A stretch of DNA of 64,000 nucleotides from Xiphias gladius (Eukaryota > Chordata > Actinopteri > Istiophoriformes > Xiphiidae): positions 14,827,501 through 14,891,500 of the forward strand of contig NC_053406.1 in assembly GCF_016859285.1 (NCBI RefSeq), given 5' to 3'. The notes beneath the pieces are model-generated. The model had not been told where the DNA came from. It ran no database searches and was given only the letters and a program-made list of their open reading frames with translations. Made by a program: the position numbers and the translations under genes. This document shows positions 22,430-35,149 of this stretch, piece after piece. Position 1 is the first letter of the stretch; each line of letters begins with the position of its first letter.

Positions 22430-22960
22430 GTTGATAACAGAAGTACTCGCACCTTTATTTTCCTTCAGAGCATCAAGTAAGAACTAAATTACCACAAAGA
22501 GCATCATTGTGTTTTGCTTAGATACGACTGTTGAGCTGGGTTAAGTCCTGCATTCAAAATCTTACTTAAGTATTATCAGCAAAAAGTACTACAAGTATCA
22601 AAAGTAAAAATACTTATTATACAGCTGCCAGTGTTGCATTATTCTATTCCAATTATTATATGTATTATTGATGATGCATTCAAGGTTAAGCAGAATTTCA
22701 GATATGGAGCTAATTTTCACTACTACATATAGTTGGGTGGTTTTAGTTAAAGCAATACCTCATAGCTCTGAGCTGAGAAAATTTCATTTGTAAAGTAGTC
22801 AGTATTTACAGCTGTTAGATCAATGTGGTGGAGTAAAGAGTACAATAATTCCATCTGAAATGTAGTAGAATTGAAGTATTAAGTATAAGTAAGAAGTATA
22901 TTTTGTACTTGAGTAAATGTACTTAGTTACAGTACTTTCCACTACTTGCTAATTGCATTA
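22430..22960. mobile_element. Teleost interspersed repeat (AAGTACTTGAGTAAATGTACTTAG type), copy 1
   Basis: Motifs such as AAGTACTACAAGTATCAAAAG, AGTAAAAATACTTATTAT and TTGTACTTGAGTAAATGTAC with TTAGTTACAGTACTTTCCAC are typical of a widespread teleost element whose sequence is built on AGTAC/GTACT words. A shorter relative is at 28195-28375. It has no coding capacity. Confidence 0.6.
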
Positions 22961-25420
22961 TTCAGCAATGCAGGGTTAAAGTAAACGAGCAGCTTTGCCT
23001 TTAAAACCCTGATAATGAGTTACAGTAAATGTGGATAATATCAGTGCACTCCAGCTGTTCTCAAGGCAACATGCCCAACTTTTCCAAATGGCTGTTTGGG
23101 GTTTGTTCATTTACATCTTACAGAGAAATCAGATCTTTAAACTGCCTGTAAAAGTTCATACAAATCACCCAGGTGGCAAAGCTGAATCCGAGTCACTGGA
23201 CTGGAGTTTGACTGAAACAAAAACCTTCAATCAGAACTCCAGCCCAGTGAGTTGGACTGAACTTTATTCATGTTCTGTTTATTGAACGGAGGAGAGCAAC
23301 TGGATTTCACCCGATAACAAACACAGTATCATAGAGAAAAGGTAAAAATAAATAAATAAATAAAAAAATTGTCCTGAATGTGTTTTAACCACATTTCTTC
23401 AAGGTGTTGCTTGTTCGCATGCAAAAAAAGCAAAGACAATAAGCTGTTCTGACAGTATAAACTGAATGCAAAGCAGTACAGTCAACACTGATGCTTTAGT
23501 TCACATGTAAGTGGCCTATAAACACCGGATTTTTCTTTTGTGCCGTTATTGAAAACATTGTTGTTTCTAATCATCTGAGAGCTACTGAGGCAGACAGCTG
23601 TTCAGACTCTCCAGTATTTGTCCTCTTGTCTGCTCTCCTCTTCTGCCAGGAATTCTGACTCTTCCTCCTCCCTAGTCCCCACCCTCCTCTGTGTGGCTCC
23701 CCCTCTCTTTCTGTAGCCTTTGTGGATGTACAGCAAGCACTCAATTGCGATTAGGAGACCTGCGGAAGGACGAGAGACAGCTTTCATTACGAAACCATAA
23801 AACTGGGTTCCAACAAGAACCCAGTATGATGAGCCAGTATGCCTGTAAATCCTCCAGTTGAGTTAATCAGTTCAGTTTATGGTCCCGTGACGCCTGTCCT
23901 GCTCTCGGACAGACAGCTCAACAGGATGACAGTGGAGACGAACTGGTGGTTCTTGACCAAAAAATCCTGCGGGAAAAGGCAGCAATACAAACGCGGGATT
24001 CAGTGAATTTTTTGTAGCAGAAACGTACAATGTGATAACTCCCTGGCTGTCCATGCAGGGTCAAGTGAGGATTGAGGTTCTTAATTCATGCTCACACAGA
24101 GACAGGACAGAAAGAGAGGAGAATTTGGGGACAAACCTTTTAACCTTAGGTGTGACTGTGAGTAGGTTCTGAGCAGGCTGTCTGCTATTCAGCCTCTCAT
24201 CAAGCTTTTATAAGAAACATCTGGTGATATTTTCTTTTTCCGAGGAATTGTATTATTTTCATCCTCCTGAATTGCAAAACAAGGGATTTTGTATGGCTAA
24301 GTCTGCATGTCCCCCCCACAAACTTGTAGCCATCATATAAATGACATGTTAGAAATACATGTTTATTTATATGGATTTCTGATCTTTGTATTCTGTAAAC
24401 TTCTTTTTTCAGTTTGTGATGTCCCTTAAACAGAACATGCTGTTCTTACTGTCATGACTCTCAGCCGATTATTTGAAGAAGCTGAATCAAAAACTGCACC
24501 TCTGTTAATAAACACAAGCTCTCTGTGTGTGTTGTTATAGTGAAACCTCCACCTTGGGTTATTCAAATATATTTAAACCCATTAAATTGTATAAATATGT
24601 TTACCTGAGTGGAAATGGACAGATTTAATGTGTCATCTGTTCATAATCACTGGTTACTTCCTTAGAGTTTTGGCAGCACTGAAATCTAATGAATAATGCC
24701 AACTCAGTAATTTAATATGGTTGTTTCATTCCCATTGAACCAAATGAAGAATTTGTAAAAAAAAAAAAAAACAAAAAAAAAAACAAAACATAAATGAGTG
24801 TTGTTATAATTCATATTTTTCTTGGTTAAAACGTTCAGTGCATGATCAAATATCTTAAAAATACTGGTACATTTTGGTTTAAGCATTTAAAAGGAGGAAT
24901 ATTGTGTTTTTAAAATCGGCCATGTGTCAGTGGGCTTGACTCATGGCTGAGACAAATTGCAGGAGTTTCTACTGGACATCATCCTAGGGGTTTTAACTTA
25001 TTTTAAATAGTAGCTTTAAGAAGTTGTTGGCAGAACTCCCAGCCCATTACGGTCAAGTATTGGAACAGGTCTGCCTGGATCACAGTGGTCCTTAAATCCA
25101 TTTGATGGACTCCCTTTAACTACGACTTAACTTCAATGAGAAAATGTAAACTGAATATTATACTGCAAGTCCTTAAATTATGTTGCGGAGTTGTTGCAGA
25201 GTTTTTAATCTGATAATGTTTGATTTTTACTTGATGTTTACAGTGGCATTTGTGGTGCACTTTTGTTTAATCAGATCACTATTATCTTGTTGTGTGTATT
25301 CCAGTTCAGACTTTGGTGTTACTCCTCCGCAGACCTGTTTGTAAACCGTAACGTTTCCATACACACTTTTCTTTATCTTTGCAAGTCTGAAATTATACAT
25401 TTTTCTGACTTCTCTCTCAG

Positions 25421-26302
25421 CCTTGACACTGCAATGACCTCACTCAGGCTGTTACCCTTGCTGCAGTCCCTTCTCGTCCTACAAGTCCATCTTTCCGACC
25501 AGTTGGAAGACAACAAGATCCCTCCCAGTCTGTGCACTGGTCACCCCGGTATCCCCGGCTCCCCCGGAGTTCATGGCAGTCCCGGTCAGCCAGGGAGAGA
25601 CGGGAGGGACGGGAGAGATGCTGCTCCGGGGGAGAAGGGACAGAAGGGGGACAGGGGAGACCAAGGTGCTTTTTTATTTACTTATAAGTGTGTGCGTGCG
25701 TGCGTGCGTGTGCGTGTGTGTGTGTGTGTGAGATGAATATCAGTGCAGGATGTTCATGTCTGTGCTCCTCTTCCTCTCCAGGTGAGACAGGAGTGCGAGG
25801 CCTGACCGGAGACAGAGGTGACCCAGGAGAAAAGGGGGAGACGGGACAGCCAGGAGAGTGCGCTGTGGCCCCCAAATCTGCCTTTAGTGCCAAACTGTCC
25901 GAGGGCCACGCTTTACCCCTCACTGTGGGCGATGCAGTCTGCTTCAACAACATTGTGCTGAATGAACAGGGCGACTACAACACAGAGACGGGGCGCTTCA
26001 CCTGCAAAGTCCCTGGAGTCTACTACTTTGCCGTCCATGCCACAGTCTACCGTGCCAGCCTGCAGTTTGACCTGATGAAGAATGGACACACGGTGGCATC
26101 TTATTTTCAGTTTTATGGAAACTGGCCCAAACCGTCATCTCTGTCGGGTGGCACCCTGCTCCACCTCGTCCCTGGCGACCAGGTGTGGGTCCAGATGGCT
26201 CTGTCAGAGTACAATGGATTTTACTCCAGCACCAAGACAGACAGCACCTTCACCGGCTTCCTGGTGTACTCAGACTGGAAAAACTCTGCTGTGTTTGCAT
26301 GA
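25421..26302 (+). CDS. c1qtnf5: Complement C1q tumour necrosis factor-related protein 5
   Basis: This is a secreted short-chain collagen that trimerises through a C-terminal C1q head; in mammals it is made in retinal pigment epithelium and fat, and mutation causes late-onset retinal degeneration. The coding exons are 25434-25665 and 25782-26302, joining to 250 residues (human 243, from memory). An untranslated lead starts after the acceptor at 25420, and the ATG at 25434 was chosen because a hydrophobic signal peptide ([19 protein letters not shown]) follows it directly. Then come DNKIPPSLC, a Gly-X-Y stretch beginning [10 protein letters not shown] with one interruption at GRDAAPG and continuing through the splice (GDQ-GET), and a C1q domain from about residue 113 ([42 protein letters not shown]). 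Both ends match C1QTNF5 rather than other family members. The gene converges on rnf26. Confidence 0.96.
25690..25731 (+). repeat. GT/GC dinucleotide microsatellite in c1qtnf5 intron
   Basis: A (TGCG)n then (TG)n run fills part of the 116-nt intron between the two coding exons. It is probably length-variable. Confidence 0.85.
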
Positions 26303-26709
26303 CATGTGCTTATGAACAAAACAAAGTCATATTCCCCTATGGGAAATGAACCACAACCTATTTTTTTTGTGCCTGTTTTAGTTTCCTAATTGAGACATTC
26401 TGGATAATGACAAGTGATTCAGCTTTGACGTCGTGCAGCTGTATTTGTGTAATAAGTCAAAAAACACACCAGACAATGTTACTTGGGTGGCACATACCGT
26501 ACTGGTGAAGTGTGAGGTCCATACACTGAGCAGTAAATGTTATTCAGTGTCTGTTCTTCAGCCGAGGCTTTTAAACTGTTGTGACATTTAATTCTTGTAC
26601 CAGATGTTGAACGGCCTCTAGCCAACTCCAGGCCGCAAATTCGAGCTGCTTTTATGCTATTATTGCACTTTGTTTCTCATCAGTTTCTGCACAGTGAAGA
26701 TGAAACACG

Positions 26710-26715
26710 AATAAA
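26710..26715 (+). terminator. c1qtnf5: Probable c1qtnf5 polyadenylation signal
   Basis: This is the first good AATAAA after the stop, about 410 nt downstream, in CACGAATAAACCAC. It would give a 3'UTR of about 430 nt. Confidence 0.5.
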
Positions 26716-27039
26716 CCACTTTAGTTTTTAAAACACACACGACTGAAATATTTTTTGGGCCTAAGTACCCCTTTATACTGCAGACGGACAGATGCGAAGA
26801 GATCAGTTGTGCCACTTTCGCAATAACATGCCTGCCTGTGCACATCTTTGTTTTTATACAGATGTTTATCTGATTTCAGACAAGACATTACGACTTTACT
26901 GTTAATACTGATGCAGAAGTATCAACAGTACTGAGGTGCTGCGGATGTTAAAAAAGTATCAGTGCCATTTTGCTGTTGTAGCTGGCTGAGGAGTCTTAAA
27001 TACTATCTCTACGGTTAGGTATTTTAGTCTAGTAGTTTC

Positions 27040-27240
27040 CAACCTAGGGGTCGGGCTCCTCCAAGGGGTCTTAAAGACCTCATGGTACCCTATCATCCCA
27101 TTAGAGCACCTTTCTTCCCAGAAGGCTGGCTCACTTGTGGTTCCTCGAGTCTCCAGAAAGTAGAATGGGAGGCAGACACCCTCTCAATGTTTAAGAGCAG
27201 GCTTAAAACTCCCCTCTGTGATAAAGCTTATACTTAGGTG
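27040..27240 (+). mobile_element. LINE open-reading-frame 2 terminal fragment (L2/CR1-like), copy 1
   Basis: The + strand reads, with damage, as a peptide ending SMFKSRLKTPLCDKAYT, close to the terminal motif FKSRLKTxLFDKAY seen at the end of reverse-transcriptase proteins of many teleost L2/CR1-type elements. It follows a CCAACCTAGGGGTCGGGCTCCTCCA repeat fragment. A second, reversed copy of this protein end is at 56260-56460. Confidence 0.5.
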
Positions 27241-27569
27241 AGCCAACCTTTGTTTATACTGCTTTAAGCCGAGGCTTCTCTCCTCTCTCTCTCTCTCCTC
27301 ACTGCATTTATGTCACACTACATCATGTCATTAACTTTGTTTCTTCTCTCCCCCGTAGTCTTGCTTTTCCTCTCTGTCCTCTGATAGTGCCCGAATACAA
27401 CAGTATACACAGCTGCTCTTCTCCCCCATTTCGCTTCTCTCAACCCAATAGATCAAGGCAGACTGCTGCTCTCTTTGTTGGAGCTGCAAACAATTCATAG
27501 ACATCTGAAGCATGACAAGGAGTCTCAACTAGACCTTTTTTTTTTTTTTTTTGTCTTGTTTTTTGTAAG

Positions 27570-28165
27570 GAATCAGCAACATTTTCCAGTTCCTTCTGGG
27601 GGATCCCGGGGCATACCCCATGCAAAGGGGCAGCGGCTCTACTCCCGAGATCCCCGCGGATGTCACCCTATCTCCTCACCCTATCTTTAAGGCCGAGCCC
27701 AGCCACCCCGCCGGGGAAACTCGTTTCAGCCGCCTGTGTCATTTTTTCGGTAGGTGAGGGTCGGAACATAGGTCGACTGGTAAAATCGAAAATCTGTCGT
27801 TCGACTCAGCTGCTGATGCCACGCAGATCCGCCTGTCAGTCTCCTTCTCCATCCTACCTGCACTCGTAAACAAGAGCCCAAGATACTTAAACTCCCTCAC
27901 TGCGATGCCAGGGACCCAGCCGGCCACCCTCTTCACAAGAGGCGGTGAGCCCACAGGGTGGTCTCTCCATGGGTAAAGTCACCAGACGAGCTCACCTCCC
28001 TGGTCTGGCTCCAGGGGGCTCCGGTTTCCTTTATCCGGGCGAGGTGCCCTTCATCTGCTTGTCGTGAATTGCTCTTAGTCTGGCGTCTCCCCCGGGACCA
28101 GTTTGCCTTGGGAGACCCAATCGGGGCCTGACACCCCTGACAACACAGTTCCCAGGATGACTGAG
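27570..28165 (-). mobile_element. Degenerate non-LTR retrotransposon (Rex/L1-like) fragment
   Basis: On the - strand the translation includes VREFKYLGLLFTSAGRM followed by EKETDRRI, then a frame-shifted FYQSTYVPTLTY, and further on GIPQKELENVA. These are ordered pieces of the C-terminal part of a reverse-transcriptase protein common in fish (FKYLGVLFTS, IYVPTLTYGHE, LGIPQEELESVA). Large parts between them are missing, so it is an internally deleted relic. The exact clade was not decided. Confidence 0.7.
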
Positions 28166-28194
28166 GCGGCGATTATTATATGTTTTTTCCTTAA

Positions 28195-28375
28195 AAGATG
28201 TGATCTGAAAAGTAACCAGTAGCTCTAGCTGTTAAATGAATGTATTGTAGTAAAACTGCAATATGTCCCTTTGAAATGTCATGATGTAAAAGTATAAAAG
28301 GATAGGAGTTTAAAAGTGAAGTACACGTACCTCAAAAGTACAGTAGAGTAAATGCACTTAGTTACTTTCCACCTC
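28195..28375. mobile_element. Teleost interspersed repeat (GTACT-rich), copy 2
   Basis: GTAAAAGTATAAAAGGATAG, AAGTACACGTACCTCAAAAG and TAAATGCACTTAGTTACTTTCCACC match the same family as 22430-22960. It lies directly after the LINE relic and appears truncated. Confidence 0.55.
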
Positions 28376-29267
28376 TTCCTCTTTGATCAACTTTCATGTG
28401 GGACTTTAACTAACAAAAACCCAGGACCCAGTCCTCTGGTTTTTTTGATTCCCAAAGGCAGAGCACTGCCAAAATAAATACCTTAATGAAAAGACTGGAA
28501 AATATTCATTTTCCACTGGAAACTGTTTACCTCTGCCCAATGATTTCACCAAACACTTTGAGGGCCTGGACAGGCTAATACATTTCAGCATTGTGAGCTG
28601 GTTAATGTAAGTCATCTCCTTCTTCCCGTCACTGGTGATAACTTAAAACAAAAAGAACACGTATTCGTATTCCAAGCCTCCTGGGCTGAGTCTCTGCCAT
28701 TGTCCCTGACATTTTCCCTTGAGGCACGATTGTTTATTTAAACACCGACGAGACCACAACCCATGGAAGGCTCTCTGTGCCCATCAAAAATACACTGCCT
28801 CAGACATGAAGAGATGTCATTTTTTCCCCCCCTCACTCCCCAAGTCTCCTACATATAATTAAGCTCTCAGTATAACCTCATAACGTTTCCCTCTAGGGTA
28901 GAATGAGAGAAGAAGGGAGTTAATCAACCCTCCTCTGCCCTTTATCCCTTATTTCCATTAGTTCACAGCCTGTGAATTGAAACCAATGGCGAAGCAGATA
29001 GTGACATCACTCTCTGAAAGAAACTGGGCAGAGGAAGTCATTCCAGTTAGATCACATTTACATTTTCTGCACATTTTCTGTCCCAACGTGACGGTCTGAA
29101 TGTTGTTCTGAATAAATACTTTGACATTTCTGAACAAAATAGACATTTCTGCTGGAAATATTTAGACAACTCTACAATCATGTTATCACCACGAGACAAC
29201 CAGAGGACCACAAGTTGTAGATTTGACACTTTTTTTTTTTCTTTTTTTTGTATGGATCAAGCAAGTG

Positions 29268-29427
29268 AGATATCAAATGTTAATTTGTGAGCTTTAGAGG
29301 TGCTGGTAGGCAGATTTTGTTATCTTTCCACTGAGCCAGGCCTCCTCAGGTAACTCTCTCTCTGCGGGAGAGCGAACAAGCACGACGGGCTAGTTACCCA
29401 AAAAACATCAAACTATTCCTTTAAAGC
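29268..29427 (-). mobile_element. Half copy of a fold-back (palindromic) MITE-like element
   Basis: GAGCTTTAGAGGTGCTGGTAGG then CAGATTTTGTTATCTTTCCA and the end CAAACTATTCCTTTAAAG match the right arm of the fold-back elements at 43230 and 45375. The left arm is missing. Confidence 0.6.
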
Positions 29428-31194
29428 TTTCTCCACACTGCCAGGGAATTCTTGTCGTGAAATAATACACCCCTGGACTATATTTTAAGTGAGTTTAGAG
29501 ACAAATTTAAAGACATTTTCAAAAAAACAAAACAAAACAAAACACAATTTCCCTTTTAAATCCCACCGTGCGTAATTTATGCGTTATTGCCGAACATAAT
29601 TTGATCTGGCGTAACCTTTGTCAGGGGTGGCCGGGTCTAAGGTGATGGTGCTGCAGCAGGGGGCAGTATTGTATCAGTGTTCAGCCGCTGGAAAACCCCT
29701 GCCCCTGGGCTCATACTCAAAGGAGAGAGTGGCGCAGCATCGTCTGCGCCTCAGATCATCTGTGCGGGGCCGATCGTTTCTTACCAGCTGTATCCACGGC
29801 CCTGAGGTGCCGCGGGTGTTAAAAATAAATCAGACAGGAATGTACGCTATATTAGGATTTCCTTAGGTCAGACCTGCTCCGGTGGGGCTCCAGTATTTAT
29901 TGATTATATCCTTCCTTTAACAGAATTTACGAGAAACTAAGTGATTTCTTTCAAAACCATCATCAACCACTTGAAAAATGAGAGATTATCAATTACAAAA
30001 TGATAGCCAATCAGGTTTATTTGAATAATAAAAAGGTAACTTATACATTAAGGCCTTAACTGTCAAATATTGGCACTTAATCCAATGTGGTGTCACAATC
30101 TTAACGTGGGTAATACAGGCTGTTAAAAGCCATGAATCGTTGAAGTATGATGGCTTAGTGCTTCATGTAGCACAAGCTTGTCTGTGTATTTGTAGCAGTA
30201 AAGACAGTAGGGTGTTGTCCACATCTGAGATAACCGTACACCTGGACAGATTTGGCTGTCATGCACTGAAGCATGAAAACTTGTTTTGTGCTTTGGGTAG
30301 AAATTGAATACAGGCCCAGCGCGTGGCAGATGAGAATCCTGCTCGGAACCAAAAATGCTGAATGAACTAGTCAGACGTGCACTAACACACTCGCAGGATG
30401 AAGACACACCTGATATTTGGCCAGTTTTAAGTTCATATACCTCACACCCTGTTGGCCCTTTTCTTAATCAGCTTAATCCTCAAATGGAGTAATTATTTGC
30501 ATAAAATGAAACCACATTTGTAAAGCACCTCAGGCAGTATACAGTAAACCTCATTGTGCTCTTCTCTGTTCATTATGAATGAATGAAAACACTCACTCTA
30601 AAAATCAGTGAATACTAAATGGAGTTTTGAATTGTCTGCAGATCAGCATCTAATACGAATAACTTGGTAAAGCCACTGATGAACTTGGAGTTCATGACTT
30701 TGGATTACATGAACTGATTTATAAGCATTTAAAATATATTCTCATTCATTTGTTCCTCCATTCATAGCCTAGTTTTCCGAAGGATTTACTCAAGAGTAAT
30801 AAATAAAAAGTAAGTAATCACAAGTGATCTCTACTAAATTAGAGAGCTTTTTGTGTGTTATTTTTGGACTAGACTTAAAGATAAAAAATTTTTACTTAAA
30901 ACAAATGTTTGATGAAATGTTGTACTGAACAAATATTGAGCAGTGGACTATAGTTATGCTGTTGTGGCACACTCAGGAAGAAATTCCACTGAAGGTTTCT
31001 TAAAACCTCAGTTTCCCTTGTAAGGTAATCACTGAGAAGATTTCTGAAAAGAAAAAAAAAACACATTGAATCACATATTCTCAGAGTGTTCTCATGTTGA
31101 AATTGTGACAGCCAGGATGCGGCACTAGCCTTCTGTTTTTTTTCTTTTTACTTTTTTACTGCACATAGTAACTCAGCAAACACAAAGTCTGACT

Positions 31195-31602
31195 CGAACC
31201 AGTTATCAAAAAAACCTGGTTTGTAATTTTTACTGGAGTAGCTTTCTTTTGTCTTCTTCTTGGGTGATGCAGTGCCCATAAAAGGTATTGATTTCATGGT
31301 GTAGGTTTTGCCTTGGTACTGACTACAGGTTTTTTTGTTTTTTTTTATAAAACAACTGAAACCCCTTGACTTGACACAAGTGATCTCCATTGAACTAATT
31401 AGGGGTGAACACTTATGCAAACGTGTATTTTGAATGATATATTTGAAGTTCATTTAGATCACTTTGTAGAGCTCTGTGTTCACTGTGCCATTAAAGGATC
31501 TGTTACTGTTCATCAGTGAAAGAGAAGCCACAATCAAATCACCTTTGAGTCAATCAAACATCAACAAGGGTGAGTATTTTTTCTTTGGGCACTGTGTTTC
31601 AA
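31195..31602 (-). mobile_element. Tc1/mariner-like element, 5' end fragment
   Basis: Read on the - strand from 31602 it begins CAGTGCCCAAAGAAAAAATACTCACCC, the kind of terminus (CAGTGCC...AAAGTATTCACCC) typical of fish Tc1 elements. It continues CACAGTGAACACAGAGCTC, TTCACCCCTAATTAGTTCAATGGAG and ACACCATGAA, the usual 5' leader and start of a transposase. The transposase itself is missing or unrecognisable beyond about 31195. Confidence 0.65.
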
Positions 31603-33304
31603 TCAGTGGCAGAACATGTATTTGAATAGTTTTTAAGTACTCTTTCAGCTCTGGTTGTATTTCTTTTTGTGGACAAACTGTGGCACATTTCATTGCCTCT
31701 CATCTCTCTTTCAGTCTGAAGGTGAAAGATCAAGTATGGTGTGACCTGATAGCTATCGTCCAGCTTCCCACTTCAGGAGTCACCAGCTTTAATCTCGGTG
31801 CCACCCATAAATCACGCACTGCATTTATTCAAGGCTATCAGGATTGGCTGGATTTAATTACAACAAACATCTGAATTACAGTAGAGTCAGGGCCAAGGCC
31901 AAGGCTAATGAGTTGCATTTATCTAGTCACATTACTGTCAAACTGTTGTTGTCCTTTTTAATTCACTGACACTGTTTTCTCTCTCTCTTTTGTCTCCTCT
32001 TACCTTTTGCCAATCTCCGGATTTTATCATCTATCTATGAAGTGTTGGTCTATTTTAAACTGTTTGCAGCTGGTAGAATCGCCCTCTTTGATGTTTCAGC
32101 AGACTAAAAACTCACTGTTCAGACGCCTTGAAGCCTTCTGGTTTCGAAGAGGTTTTCCCACTCATTAGGATGCCAAGATTAAAGCACACAATGTTAGAGA
32201 TGGTAGAGAAGAGGAGTCAGAGTAAGCAATGGAGACAGGGATCACAAGCAGAAAGAAAAAAAAAAAGACCCTGGGTGAGGCAGGGGCAAGTACACTAGAG
32301 TTTGACATTTTCCCACACTGCTCCAGGCCAGGTCCACTGGGGTCAAAAGGAAGAGGTCAAATCTCCCGAGTATAAAGCTCTCCCCGCTTTGGTCCTCTCT
32401 GCTCTTCCCCTGACATCAAACTTCCTCTCCTCTGTTAACATCATCCTCGTTTACAACTATAACATAAACATTGCAAAGGCGGAGAGGCTGGACTTGTGGG
32501 TCGGGAGACAATAAACAGCCCCTGGATGTTTTCTGATCCCCCTTAGCAGCAGGTTTAGTTTGGTCACCAAGTACAAACCTCTCAGTTATGAAGATGATAA
32601 GATTTCATGGCCCCTGTTGAGTCACAGATGACTTTTGTCAGGATCAAATCAACAGTAGAAGATGCTAATGTCAAGTTCAGAATGTCAAATTCATCAATAA
32701 AATCACACTCTTACTGCAAAAAAACAAAAATAGACAAAGAAAAAAAACAGACAAACAAACAAAAAAAAAACCCTAAAATTAAAATATATTGTAGAGTTAT
32801 ATCATCAAGTGGATTCTTTTATCTTTGCAGATGTCTACTGTGGAGCCGGGGATATTTTTAGAGAGAACACTGGGAACAGGAATGAAGCCTCTGAAGCGGT
32901 AAACCACAACGCTCTGGCGAATTGTCATATTTTGGTTAAAATTGTCCCTTATGACCATTAGCCGTTGACAAGTAAAAGGAATCTGGATTCTCATGTGTCC
33001 AGCACCCGCGGAAGTACTCGTCGCATTCCAGTTGTAGAAATCTACATCACCCTCTGCATGTGAAGGTCCCAGGGACATATTGCAGGCTGAGTGGACTTCA
33101 TGAAAAGATGGTGAAATCAGTAAAGCCAAATTTGGTAAAAGACACAGAGGCCGGTGCTTGAAATATGTGAGTTTTTCCATGTATCCCTTTGCCAATGCAG
33201 AAGAATGCCCTGGTGTACTCATATTGCCTGTGGCTGGGGAGATATTAGAGTAGTCCTACCTACTTGTTACTATTTTCTCCTCCTTTGGTCACAGAAACAT
33301 TTTA

Positions 33305-33625
33305 GAGCTGAAACAATTACTCTATTAATCGATTAGTCGATCAACTCTTTTTGATAATTGATCAATCATTTAAGTCATTTTGTCATCAAAGAATCACTGG
33401 TTCCAGCTTCTCAAATGTATGTTTCCTGGTTTTCTTGCTTTACAATGATACCACACAGAATAGGTTCAGACTTTCTAATGTTGGTAGGACAAAAGACAGT
33501 TTAAGACATTACCACAGACTCTTGAAACTTGTGATGGGCATTTTTTGCTATTTGCTGAGAATCTATAGACTAAACGATTAATTGATTAATTAAAAAATGA
33601 AAACACTCATTAGTCGCAACCCTAA
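33305..33625 (+). mobile_element. ATTAATCG-family element, copy 2
   Basis: AGCTGAAACAATTACTCTATTAATCGATTAGTCGATCAAC opens the copy, with a TTCCAGCTTCTCAAATGTATG core and a close at TAATTGATTAATTAAAAAATG and CATTAGTCGCAACCC. The end is the reverse complement of the start, as expected of a terminal-inverted-repeat element. Confidence 0.7.
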
Positions 33626-35149
33626 TATACTAACTTTAGTATTTGATACAACTGTGTGTCTCCTGTTCTCGTTGCAGTCTAAGAGCTGGGCTGTGACAAC
33701 ATTTACATATATATATGTGTGTTAAGCTGGTGAAGATCACAACAAAACTGTTTTGACTGTTGTTTTATTATGAACAGAAGACTTGCCATTATGTGGCAGC
33801 CACAGCATTAAAAAACACAAGTTACATTCACGTCTTCAAATCACATTGTCCCTCACTGTGTCATACATACTGCAGGTAGCAACAGATGATGGTCTCGTGA
33901 GCGCTTTTCAGTCCACTGCAATCTTTAATTAGGAATGCTACACATTGGCATTTTAGGGATACCTGAGAGAAGTAGTAGTCTATAATGACTACAGTCTGGT
34001 CTCCAGAAATCTTTTACAACCTTATCAAAAACTGATATTCAGATCACTTCCATTAATGATATCTGTGTAATGTACATGTAAGGAACATTTTAATATCCGT
34101 TATTGGTATTACATAGCTCCAGTCACAAAAATAATACAGAAATCTAATTTCTTCTTGTATTATTTAAAAAAAACACCAAAACTTTTCCAAAAGCAAATCA
34201 TGACAGATAAAACTTTTCCCATAGACCTTATTCCGCATCACCCACCATTAATAATAACACATTAAGTGGTGTCACAATATTGCCCTGTAAACTGTAAACG
34301 CGATCAATATCAACACTTCAGCTTCTACAATAACAATGAAAAACAAACGCAAATGATAGTGCGAAGCCTTATTAGTTTATGGTCCATTTATACCACAGAA
34401 ATCTATGTTTTATTACAATGGCGAAGGAAAGGGAAAACCTTTTATGGATTATATGTTGGTGGTGACTGTAATATGCCTCTAATGGAAGACTGGAATAAGT
34501 CGTATCAATAGAACAACTAAATGGAATAAAGCTGTTCTTTACCATCACTGACTGGAAAATTATAAATCCCTTTCCTCAAATACAGATCAACTCCTCCAAA
34601 CACAAATCCTCAAACCCCCCCCCCCTTTTCTTTTTAACTCTTTATGTGGCTCTATGCAGCACAGACATTTACAGAAGTATATTTAAATGGTCAAATCTTC
34701 CACTGCAACAAAAAAGCCAAGGTGTTACTTTGGATACACTGTTATACATAGAGCATGTGCCGTATCACTCATATACTCATGCAATAAAGCACAGTGTTTG
34801 TTTTCTTCCTTCACAGCTTGGCCCACTCAAAGGACAACGTTTTAAGACATGAACGTGGGTAAACATTTCAGCATCGGGGAGGGAGGGCACCAACGGGTTG
34901 CCAGGACTACGAGACCCGAGACTCAATGTGGCAACGCTGGACCATTTCAACAGGTGCATCACAGTGTCAATACACAGACTGCAGATGTGACATTGTAGCT
35001 GTGTCTGTGACCCCCCCCCCCCAATGCTCCCAGAATTCAGTGCACAACGGACAATGAGGGGGAAAAAAAAAAAAACTAATTGTGGATAGTGGTAAAACTA
35101 GTTCCATTTTTGGGAAAACACATTGTTGTCGTCACCATTTTGCAGTTTT

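Larger units (their letters stand above)
17456..25420. other. Intergenic region between kmt2a and c1qtnf5
   Basis: No convincing coding exon was seen on either strand. In particular there are no CUB, LDL-receptor-A or frizzled-type Cys patterns that would mark mfrp, the usual upstream neighbour of C1QTNF5 in mammals. The contents are the repeats listed separately, a 720-bp tandem duplication, a CAG tract, and otherwise unassigned AT-rich DNA. Confidence 0.6.
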
